NCBI RefSeq assembly: GCF_017086445.1
Contig: NZ_CP070968.1
Span: 2,356,001-2,420,000, forward strand
Direction of reading: 5' to 3'
Length of the DNA stretch: 64,000 nt
DNA from: Brevundimonas fontaquae
GTDB taxonomy: Bacteria; Pseudomonadota; Alphaproteobacteria; Caulobacterales; Caulobacteraceae
The notes beneath the pieces are model-generated. The model worked only from the letters and a program-made list of their open reading frames with translations, had not been told where the DNA came from and ran no database searches. How positions within the stretch are numbered: position 1 is the stretch's first letter; each line of letters begins with the position of its first letter. This document shows positions 1 to 6,535 of the stretch, in pieces. Both the position numbers and the translations under genes were made by a program.

Positions 1-188
1 CGCCCTTGACCGCAGACCAGATCGTATCGCGATCGACCGGGCCGCTGACTGACGGTGATCGGCTTTTTCAGCCCGAGATGCTCGATGCTGGTCACCAGCT
101 CTTGAAACACTCTCTTGTTTCGAGCGCGAGGGTTCAGCACCGTGATGTCATTGACCGGGATGAGACGAATTTCAGCGACGTCGGTCAT
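1..188 (-). CDS. ParB-like N-terminal domain protein (partial, runs off left edge)
   Basis: Reading leftwards from the ATG at 188 gives an open frame to the window edge, about 62 residues. It begins MTDVAEIRLIPVNDITVLNP and continues with a stretch ending YDLVCGQG. The order 'IPVxDI...NPR...N...QELVxSIxxxGLxxPITV...YxLVxGxx' is the ParB/RepB/Spo0J N-terminal nuclease-like domain, which in partition proteins binds CTP and DNA. The start codon overlaps the recombinase stop as ATGA, so the two are probably translationally coupled. In mobile elements such proteins often act as regulators or partition factors; the role here cannot be told because the C-terminal part is outside the window. Confidence 0.72.
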   Translation of the reverse strand, partial: MTDVAEIRLIPVNDITVLNPRARNKRVFQELVTSIEHLGLKKPITVSQRPGRSRYDLVCGQG

Positions 189-1747
189 GCTGCATGGACC
201 TCCACCCGCTGCGTGAGATCGAAGAACGCGTCGAGTGTGTCGAAGCGAAACGAGTCCAGCAGCACGCCATTGTCGGGCGCCAACCTCATGCTTGGATCCG
301 CGCCACACTCGAACCAGGGGAGCAGGTAGTAGTCGCGGATTTCAGCGTTCCCGACCTCCATCCGCACTGCGATGGTGATGTCGGGGCGCAGACCCTGATC
401 TAGCCGAATTTTCCACCGCAATCCGCCCGCCGGCGTTTCTAGGCAGCGTACGATCACGACCGATGCAGTGAACTCGTCATTGATGGTCAGCAGTCCGTTG
501 CACGGGTCTTCTGAAACAACCGCTCCGCCCCGCTCGATTCCACCAACGACCTGGGCGACGACATCCGGATGTATCGCCCGGAGAGCCTGATTGATTTCGA
601 TGTAGCGATAGTCGCGAGCTGGCGAATAGCCGATCAGTTGGTAAGCACGAACGAGGCTCCCGAACCGGTGGCGAAATGCCGAGCTTGACGGCATGTCATC
701 GACTTCGTCGATCACGAGCCCCGATAGCCATCCCTTTTTCGCCAGCAGGTCAGACAACCGAGCCAGCAGCTCTTCGTCACTGTATCGCACGCACCTGGCC
801 TGGATGATGCGCTGTGCAGCCTCGAAAAAGTCCGGTTCAACGATCCCTTCGAACGCACCGTCGCGACGCACCCAGTTGTCTGGATCGTTCACCACGCGCT
901 TTGCCTTCAACTTGAAGGAAGAGCGATTGTACACATTGTTGCCGATGTACTTTTCGTTCGTAAGAACCTGGTGGACCGTGCCGCGGGTCCAGGGACGTCC
1001 CAAATCCGTAAGCCGGCCCTCCCCGTTCAGCACCGTAGCAATTTCGCTTTCTGAGCGACGCTGAACGACGAACATCCGATAGAGACGTCGAACGACTTCG
1101 ACTTCCTCGGGCGGCCCGGGGGTGAGCACCACACGATCGGTTTGAATGCTCTTTTGCTCGCCTCGCTCAAGCAGACCTTTCGGCGACAAATGCTCATCAA
1201 CCAGTTGCCGACGCAGACCATATCCAGCCGCGCCACCTTGCCGAAAACCCAGCGTGATGAGGCGACACTGACCAGCAAAGACCTTGGCCGAGAGCTCGCG
1301 ACTATACTCCCCCGCCATCGCGCGCTTCATGCTCTTTATGATTGTCGCGCTTAGGCTCCCGTCGTTCTCAAACTGCTCAGCACAGTAATGCACCGACAGC
1401 CCAGCCTCACGGCAGATGAACTCGTAATAAGCGCTCTCGTCAGCATCCTGGAAACGACCCCAACGGCTCACATCATAAACGAGGATAGCCTCAAATCCCG
1501 GAGCGCCGTTGCGAACGTCGGCGATCAGCTCCTGTAAAGCCGCTCGCCCATCAAGCCTCAGTCCGCTCTTTCCCGCGTCTGTGTAGGTCCGAACGACATC
1601 AAACCCACGTCGAGCCGCGTAGGCCGCGATCGCCTCAGACTGGTTTTCGGTTGAGTACTTTTGGTGCTCCGTCGACATACGGACGTACTGAGCCGCCCGC
1701 ACTGATTTCGCGGCCCCCATCTCGTGCTGAACGCCCATTGGGTCCAT
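185..1747 (-). CDS. Large serine recombinase (resolvase/invertase family)
   Basis: The 520-residue protein has the serine recombinase layout. A resolvase catalytic domain covers about residues 17-160, with the nucleophile Ser25 in the motif YVRMSTEHQ and the conserved stretch YDVSRWGRF. A 'Recombinase' DNA-binding domain follows at about 165-300 (GYGLRR, then NGEGRLTDLGRPWT and LTNEKYIGNNVYN). The last 200 residues have no zinc-ribbon cysteine cluster and are family-specific. Enzymes of this type cut and rejoin DNA through a 5' phosphoserine link and commonly mobilise integrative elements or phages. ATG codons at residues 4 and 10 could also be the start. It precedes a ParB-like gene with ATGA overlap and diverges from a small helix-turn-helix gene. 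Confidence 0.93.
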   Translation of the reverse strand: MDPMGVQHEMGAAKSVRAAQYVRMSTEHQKYSTENQSEAIAAYAARRGFDVVRTYTDAGKSGLRLDGRAALQELIADVRNGAPGFEAILVYDVSRWGRFQDADESAYYEFICREAGLSVHYCAEQFENDGSLSATIIKSMKRAMAGEYSRELSAKVFAGQCRLITLGFRQGGAAGYGLRRQLVDEHLSPKGLLERGEQKSIQTDRVVLTPGPPEEVEVVRRLYRMFVVQRRSESEIATVLNGEGRLTDLGRPWTRGTVHQVLTNEKYIGNNVYNRSSFKLKAKRVVNDPDNWVRRDGAFEGIVEPDFFEAAQRIIQARCVRYSDEELLARLSDLLAKKGWLSGLVIDEVDDMPSSSAFRHRFGSLVRAYQLIGYSPARDYRYIEINQALRAIHPDVVAQVVGGIERGGAVVSEDPCNGLLTINDEFTASVVIVRCLETPAGGLRWKIRLDQGLRPDITIAVRMEVGNAEIRDYYLLPWFECGADPSMRLAPDNGVLLDSFRFDTLDAFFDLTQRVEVHAA

Positions 1748-1834
1748 AATGCACGCCAGTTACACCCGTCCGAATGGCGGTGAGAATCGAGCCGTAGCGG
1801 CAGTCCGACCGGATGTCGTTTCAAAAGATGGTCT

Positions 1835-1864
1835 GAAAACTTCAGCCCAAAATCGGAAAACTTC
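1835..1864 (+). promoter_or_regulatory. Paired 9-bp direct repeats between recombinase and HTH gene
   Basis: The sequence GAAAACTTC occurs at 1835-1843 and again at 1856-1864, a spacing of 21 bp or two helical turns. Each copy is itself an inverted repeat, GAA-N3-TTC. They lie in the 134-bp divergent gap, 18 bp upstream of the helix-turn-helix gene start. The arrangement suits an operator for a dimeric regulator acting on one or both genes; the binding protein is inferred. Confidence 0.4.
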
Positions 1865-1881
1865 TCCATCAGGAGGCGTCG

Positions 1882-2190
1882 ATGCAGGCCTTCCCGCAGA
1901 TGATTGCTGGAGCACTTCGCGAGGAATGGGGCGAGAGTCCCTCTGCGCGCAAGGCGGTCGGCCTCATCACCAATGCAAATGAACGTGCTGTGCGAAACTG
2001 GTTTGATGGCCGTAACGGGCCCAGCGGCGAAAATCTGGTGCGCCTGATCCAGCACTCAGACGCCGTTTTATCAGCGGTGCTACGAGCTTCGCGACGAGAT
2101 CAGCTCCTACCTGCCGTGGCGCTGATGCGCCTTAAAGCTTCGCTTCAAATGGCAATCGATAGTCTCGACGAAGCTTTTCCTAGCCGGTGA
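1882..2190 (+). CDS. Small helix-turn-helix DNA-binding protein of the mobile element
   Basis: This 102-residue protein starts at an ATG seven bases after a perfect AGGAGG ribosome binding site. The central part, with ITNANERAVRNWFDGRNGPS followed by GENLVRLIQHSDAVL, reads as a helix-turn-helix with a long recognition segment, similar in pattern to XRE-like regulators carried by alphaproteobacterial phages and islands. It is transcribed away from the recombinase, and the gap between them holds paired direct repeats, so an autoregulator or a repressor of the recombinase is plausible. The family assignment rests on pattern recognition only. Confidence 0.68.
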   Translation: MQAFPQMIAGALREEWGESPSARKAVGLITNANERAVRNWFDGRNGPSGENLVRLIQHSDAVLSAVLRASRRDQLLPAVALMRLKASLQMAIDSLDEAFPSR

Positions 2191-2256
2191 CCGAACCACG
2201 CGAGCTGGACGCGCGCAAAAGTTGCGAGCTATGAAGCCCTGGCACGGGGCACCGAC

Positions 2257-2568
2257 ATGAAGTTCATTATTGCGTTCGTCATCATTGCGGCCTCGGCGGT
2301 ACCGATAGCTGTAGCTGCGCATTCCGGCGGACTGAACGCAGAGGGGTGCCACAACGATCGCAAGCGAGGCGGTTACCACTGCCATCGTGCGGGCGGAGGC
2401 TCTTCGTCGCCCTCTCGTCCACGGGGCTTGAGGTCGTCTCCCCCGTCTAGCGGCGCGTTTGCGAACTGCACTGCGGCCCGTGCGGCAGGTGCGGCTCCCG
2501 TGCGTAGGGGCGATCCCGGTTATGGACGGCACTTAGATCGAGATGGTGACGGCGTCGGCTGCGAATGA
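2257..2568 (+). CDS. Secreted Excalibur calcium-binding domain protein
   Basis: The 103-residue product starts with a signal peptide (MKFIIAFVIIAASAVPIAVA). A histidine/cysteine patch follows (HSGGLNAEGCHNDRKRGGYHCH, about residues 22-43), of the kind called YHRH/YHYH-like, then a Ser/Pro-rich linker. The C-terminal Excalibur module runs from about residue 68 to the end (FANCTAARAAGAAPV, ending LDRDGDGVGCE), with the DxDxDG calcium loop and two cysteines that could pair. The function of such proteins is poorly known; they act outside the cytoplasm. The gene is the last one before the tRNA-Lys fragment and so appears to be cargo of the left element. Confidence 0.8.
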   Translation: MKFIIAFVIIAASAVPIAVAAHSGGLNAEGCHNDRKRGGYHCHRAGGGSSSPSRPRGLRSSPPSSGAFANCTAARAAGAAPVRRGDPGYGRHLDRDGDGVGCE

Positions 2569-3080
2569 GCATGACCAAACTGAATGGTTTCAATGAGTTA
2601 TCAAACCGGCAGCAACGCGAATTCCATTTGGAAAACCCGCTGTAACCCATTGAATTTGCTCGTATCAGCTTGATCCTGTTTGGAGGCTTTCTTCTTTCAT
2701 TTCAATGTACTTACAGCGTCTCTTAATCAGCGGGTCGTAGGTTCGAACCCTACATCACCCACCATCGTCCATGTAAATTGGAAGTTACGCGGTTGGCGGC
2801 CCCGCACAACGGCCGTCCCCTTTAGGTCGTAGACGTTCGCCAGATCGACGACACATGCTCTCACATTGTGCGCCATGACAGCGCGATGCGAGCTCGCTAG
2901 ACATGATGTTAACGGTGCTGAGCCCGCCCCCTCAACGGCTCTGCTTGTCGATCGCCGACCCCGATGGCTATTCAATGCAAGTGTAAGCTATATCCAACTG
3001 TACACTATGGCGGTCGACAAAACCTCTCCGCCCATTGGACCTACGATCGATCGCCAAATAGGAAGACGTCAATCGAGATA
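2569..3080. other. Intergenic junction region without a gene
   Basis: Apart from the tRNA-Lys 3' fragment at 2720-2764, this stretch shows no supported coding sequence. A minus-strand frame here ends in VGDVGFEPTTR, a well-known false translation of tRNA 3' ends. Local base composition is visibly less GC-rich than the flanks, as expected at an element junction. Confidence 0.6.
2720..2764 (+). other. 3' part of tRNA-Lys(CTT): element attachment site
   Basis: Positions 2720-2726 give the anticodon loop CTCTTAA with anticodon CTT. The 3' anticodon strand TCAGC, variable loop, T-arm (GTAGG-TTCGAAC-CCTAC), acceptor strand ATCACCC, discriminator A and an encoded CCA follow, ending at 2764. Nothing upstream can supply the acceptor 5' strand, D-arm or 5' anticodon strand, so this is not a functional tRNA. 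A cut point in the anticodon loop is typical of tRNA-targeting integration, in which the displaced 3' end marks the far junction. The complete tRNA-Lys(CTT) should lie off the left edge at the other end of the element. Confidence 0.8.
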
Positions 3081-3422
3081 GTGCGGGAAAGTTCAGCCGG
3101 GAGTAAGCGCTTCCCCGGTCAATCGCTTTACAACGTCAGCAGGGCCGCGGTGCGGTCCTGGGCAAGAAGCTGGACGACCGACCTTCAGGCCAAAGGCATT
3201 CGCTTCAATGTGGTGGCTTCCGGCGGCACCGCCACGCCACTGATGCGCAACTTTCTGGGCGCCCAGCCAGGGGTAGAGGATACCCTGAATCAGGCCGTAC
3301 CCTTGGGCCGGTTGGGCAAGACCGATGAGGTCGGGCGAGCCGTGCTCTTTCTCGCTTCCGTCGAGAGCAGTTTCATTGCAGGCCACGAGCTGTTTGTTGA
3401 TGGCGGTGTGGCGGCGGTTTGA
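3081..3422 (+). pseudogene. Short-chain dehydrogenase/reductase remnant (C-terminal part)
   Basis: About 110 codons match the second half of a short-chain dehydrogenase. The active-site block is degraded (SLYNVSRAAVRSW, with Arg where the catalytic Lys of YxxxK should be). A DLQAKGIRFNVV strand, VPLGRLGKTDEVGRAVLFLA and the terminal LFVDGG follow. The N-terminal Rossmann fold with its TGxxxGxG motif and the catalytic Ser is absent; sequence upstream in the same frame is unrelated. It is therefore read as a truncated gene left at the junction next to the tRNA-Lys fragment. An in-frame start upstream exists, but a functional product is unlikely. Confidence 0.7.
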
Positions 3423-3516
3423 TGCGGGAACGTGTGCCGACCGGACTTCAGCTTCAAGTCGACTTCACGCAATGCTGCTCATGTGCCGGTATCTCGGGGA
3501 TGGACGCAGCTGATGA

Positions 3517-4575
3517 TCACAGCGACGGAAGGTCCAGACTGAAATCCAGGCCTGACCGGTCATTGCGGTCACAGAACGCAAACCCGCCGTGGGCTTCGGC
3601 GATGGCCCGCACGACCATGAGCCCAAGCCCGCTGCCGTCGCGCCCCTCGCTCATGCGGAAATAGGGATCGAACAGGCGCGGTGCGATGTCGGCGGCTAGG
3701 CCGGGACCGGCGTCGCTGACGGAAACCCGGGCCACGCCCTGGATGACGTCGGTCCTGATAATCAAGGGACCGGCCTGCGCTTCGGCGTGCTTGATGGCGT
3801 TGTCGATGAGCGCGAGGATGGCCTGGCGAAGACGGGCCGCATCCCCGACCGTTTGGGCCGGCGAGAGCCGCCACTCCACCGTGAAGCCGGCCTCGGCGAG
3901 CAGCGGGGTCACCGCGGGCTTGAGCGCCGTGACGGCGGCGGCGAGATCGAGCGGTTCGGTGTGGAGCATCAGTTTCTGGGCGCTCGCCAGGCTGACGACG
4001 CGCAGGTCCTCGATCAGACGGCCCAGGCTCGCCGCCTGATCCCTCAAACTGGCCAGCAATGGCCCGTCGAGCTTCAAGAGGCCGTCGCTCGCGGCGCTGA
4101 GTTGGCCCATCAGGATGGTCACCGGAGTGCGAAGTTCATGGGCGATCGAGGCGTTCCATAAGGTGATGTCGTTCGAGACCGCCTCCACCCGAGCCGCCAT
4201 GGCGTTGAAATCGGCCACCAGCGCCTCGGCCTCTGCGGCCGACCCCGGTTCGGCGCGGGCGCGCGCACCGAGATCGCCTTCCTGGATTTGACGGGCCGTC
4301 GTCGCCAGAGAGGTGAGCGGTTGAAGCAGACGCCGCGTGAACATCACCGAAACGACGGCGGACAGGGACAGACCGAGCAGGATGAGGGCGCACAGGATGA
4401 TCGAGTCGATCGGGTACCAGGCTCCACCTGTCTGGTCCGCGAGCCACTCCGGCTTCTGTGCGGCGATCAGAGCATAGATGAAATAGGCCCCGACCGAGGT
4501 CAGAAGGCCGCCAGCGAGAGAGACGCCGGTCATATAGAGACTGACCTTGGTGGCGAGACTGTTGAACCTCATCAC
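3517..4575 (-). CDS. Sensor histidine kinase, AdeS/BaeS-like
   Basis: The 352-residue protein has two membrane segments (about 12-38 and 57-79) bracketing a very short periplasmic loop of about 18 residues. A HAMP linker covers about 80-132. The dimerisation/phosphoacceptor helix carries His146 in NASIAHELRTPVTIL. The ATPase domain shows the N-box LIDNAIKHA and the G-boxes DAGPGL and GSGLGL. The H-box context resembles AdeS of Acinetobacter. The response regulator gene lies upstream with a 4-bp overlap, and the pair diverges from an RND pump operon, so the likely role is control of that pump. The tiny sensor loop suggests sensing at or in the membrane. Confidence 0.9.
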   Translation of the reverse strand: MMRFNSLATKVSLYMTGVSLAGGLLTSVGAYFIYALIAAQKPEWLADQTGGAWYPIDSIILCALILLGLSLSAVVSVMFTRRLLQPLTSLATTARQIQEGDLGARARAEPGSAAEAEALVADFNAMAARVEAVSNDITLWNASIAHELRTPVTILMGQLSAASDGLLKLDGPLLASLRDQAASLGRLIEDLRVVSLASAQKLMLHTEPLDLAAAVTALKPAVTPLLAEAGFTVEWRLSPAQTVGDAARLRQAILALIDNAIKHAEAQAGPLIIRTDVIQGVARVSVSDAGPGLAADIAPRLFDPYFRMSEGRDGSGLGLMVVRAIAEAHGGFAFCDRNDRSGLDFSLDLPSL

Positions 4576-5261
4576 GAAGAGGGCTCCAGCAGATAGCCGA
4601 CCCCGCGCACGACCTGCAGCATCCCGTCGCAGTCGACCGTTCGCAACTTGCGGCGCAGCTTGCTCATGTGACTATCGACTGTCTTCTCCAAGGCGTCCTG
4701 GCCCGGCAGGCAGGCGTCGACCAGGGTGCTGCGCGAGGCGACTCGCCCCGGCGGTCGAGCCAGATAGGAGAGCAGCCGGAACTCGGTCAGGGTGAGGTCC
4801 AGTCCTGTGCGGACGCCCTCGCGGGCGACGTAGACGCGGTGGGCGTCGAAATCGATCTCCAGCTTGCCCAGCCTGACCACGCCCGGCGGCGATCGCGTCG
4901 CGCTTCGGCGGAGAAGGGCCTGCACGCGCGCAACCACTTCCAGCGGATTGAATGGTTTGACGACATAGTCGTCGGCGCCGATCCGCAGGGCCTGAAGCTT
5001 GTCGATGTCCTGGTCGAGGGCTGTGATCATGATAACGGGCGTATCCGCGTGGTGACGGAGATCGCCGAGGACTTCCCAGCCTGTTTTTCGCGGCAGGCCG
5101 ACATCCAGCAGGACCAGGTCAGGTCGCAGACTGGTGTGCAGATCCACCGCCGTCTGGCCATCCCGCGCTGTGATCGTGCGAAAGCCTTCTCGCACAAGGT
5201 AGAGCTCCAAAACCTCTGCGATCTTGGGTTCGTCTTCGGCGATAAGCACCAGAGCGTTCAT
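4572..5261 (-). CDS. OmpR-family response regulator, AdeR/BaeR-like
   Basis: A 229-residue two-domain regulator. The receiver domain (about 1-120) has the acidic pair in IAEDEPKI, phosphoacceptor Asp53 (LVLLDVGLP), the Thr of MITALD and the Lys of DDYVVKPF. The C-terminal winged helix (about 130-229) is of the OmpR/PhoB type (LTLTEFRLLSYL, then VDSHMSKLRRKL). The start at 5261 is chosen because an AGGAGG site lies seven bases upstream; the frame is open further. It overlaps the kinase gene by 4 bp. The gap to the divergent pump operon holds a 10-bp direct repeat that is its probable binding site. Confidence 0.92.
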   Translation of the reverse strand: MNALVLIAEDEPKIAEVLELYLVREGFRTITARDGQTAVDLHTSLRPDLVLLDVGLPRKTGWEVLGDLRHHADTPVIMITALDQDIDKLQALRIGADDYVVKPFNPLEVVARVQALLRRSATRSPPGVVRLGKLEIDFDAHRVYVAREGVRTGLDLTLTEFRLLSYLARPPGRVASRSTLVDACLPGQDALEKTVDSHMSKLRRKLRTVDCDGMLQVVRGVGYLLEPSS

Positions 5262-5322
5262 CGTAGGCCTCCTGCGTTTCGCGTCGCATGTCGGGCGCAT
5301 CAAGAAAAGCGTGGGGCCGCAT

Positions 5323-5354
5323 CGTCCACCATTCGTGCATCAAACGTCCACCAT
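5323..5354 (+). promoter_or_regulatory. 10-bp direct repeat, likely response-regulator operator
   Basis: CGTCCACCAT occurs at 5323-5332 and 5345-5354, 22 bp apart, within the 152-bp gap between the divergent response regulator and the efflux operon. OmpR/PhoB-type regulators bind tandem direct repeats on one DNA face, and AdeR is described as using a direct repeat in the equivalent adeR-adeA gap. Assignment to this regulator is inference. Confidence 0.5.
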
Positions 5355-5413
5355 CACGCAGGGCGTTGGTGCGACAGCCCGCAGGCGGCGCCGCCGCGAT
5401 CGTGGAGCTTTTC

Positions 5414-6523
5414 GTGACGAAACCTACCGATATCCTGCTGACCGGTCTTTTATGCGCCGTGACCCTCGCCGGATGCGGCAAGCCTGAACAGGCGCCTTCG
5501 ACAGCCCCTGTTCAGGTGTCGATAGCGACCGCCGTCAACGGACCGGTGGCGATGACCGATGAGCTGCCCGGCAGGGTGGTGGCGTTGCGTACAGCCGAAA
5601 TCAGACCCCAGGTCGGGGGGATCATCCAGAAGCGTCTCTTTGCGGAGGGCGCGACCGTGCGGGCGGGGCAGCCCCTGTTCCAGATCAACACGGCGCCGTT
5701 CCAAGCCGACGCAAACGCGGCCGCCGCCGCCCTTCAGCGCGCGCTGGCCGTCCGTGATCGCGCGCGGCTTCAGGTCGATCGCCTCAAGCCGCTGATTGAG
5801 ACCGACGCGGTCAGCCGCCAAACGGTCGACGACGCCGCATCGACCCTGGCCCAAGCGCAGGCGGACGTGGCGGCGGCGCAGGCTGCCCTGGCGCGTCGCC
5901 GCCTGGATCTGAGGTTTGCGACCATCACCGCGCCGATCGCAGGACGGATCGGCGCGGCGGCGATCAGCGAGGGCGCGCTCGTCAATGTGGGCGACACGAC
6001 GGCCTTGGCTTCGATCCAACAGATCGGCCAAGTCTACATCGACGTGCGTCAGCCTGCGACCCGGCTGACGGGCCTGAGCGAAGAGGCGATGCGTTCGGCG
6101 CCCGTGACCGTCCTGGACGCTGACGGCCGGCCCACCGGGTTGATGGGCAGGCTGATGTTCTCGGAGCGTCGGGTCGATCCGGCCACGGGCGATGTGACCG
6201 TCCGGGTGCTCGTTGACAATCCGTCCGGCCAGCTCCTGCCCGGCATGTTCGTTCGCGTGGGTCTGCCGCGCGGGCCCGCGCAGCTGCTGCCCCGCGTCCC
6301 GCAACAGGCCGTCTTTCACGCCGGCCCTCAAGCTCAGGTCATGGTGTTCGCCGGCGACGGCCGGGTGCAGACCCGAAATGTCCGGCTCGGGGAGGTGATC
6401 GACAACAACTACGTCATCCTTTCTGGCGTCAGCCCGGGTGACCGTGTGGTCGTGGAAGGGCGCGACCGTGTCCGGCCCGATGTCAAGGTCCAGGCCACGG
6501 CCTGGCGCAAACCTGTTCGCTGA
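5414..6523 (+). CDS. RND efflux periplasmic adaptor (membrane fusion) lipoprotein, AdeA/AcrA-like
   Basis: From the GTG at 5414 (GGAG six bases upstream) the 369-residue protein opens with a lipoprotein signal, LTGLLCAVTLAGC, lipidated at about Cys19. The biotinyl-lipoyl-like half (VGGIIQKRLFAEGATVRAGQ) is followed by an alpha-helical hairpin (about 75-145, rich in Ala/Arg/Gln) and the second lipoyl half (TAPIAGRIGAAAISEGALV). Beta-barrel and membrane-proximal domains follow (VRVLVDNPSGQLLPGMFVRV). It links the inner-membrane RND transporter to the outer-membrane channel. It is first of a three-gene operon, with 12 bp to the next gene. An in-frame ATG at 5288 would add 42 residues ahead of the signal and is less likely. 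Confidence 0.93.
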   Translation: MTKPTDILLTGLLCAVTLAGCGKPEQAPSTAPVQVSIATAVNGPVAMTDELPGRVVALRTAEIRPQVGGIIQKRLFAEGATVRAGQPLFQINTAPFQADANAAAAALQRALAVRDRARLQVDRLKPLIETDAVSRQTVDDAASTLAQAQADVAAAQAALARRRLDLRFATITAPIAGRIGAAAISEGALVNVGDTTALASIQQIGQVYIDVRQPATRLTGLSEEAMRSAPVTVLDADGRPTGLMGRLMFSERRVDPATGDVTVRVLVDNPSGQLLPGMFVRVGLPRGPAQLLPRVPQQAVFHAGPQAQVMVFAGDGRVQTRNVRLGEVIDNNYVILSGVSPGDRVVVEGRDRVRPDVKVQATAWRKPVR

Positions 6524-6535
6524 TCGGCTCCCCTC

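Noticed and set aside
185..2568. Region considered as prophage
   Set aside because: No capsid, terminase, portal, lysis or tail genes are visible; an integrative element end is the more economical reading within this window.
2727..2975. Minus-strand open frame ending VGDVGFEPTTR
   Set aside because: That ending is the reverse translation of a tRNA T-arm/acceptor end, a frequent false prediction; the rest has no recognisable features.
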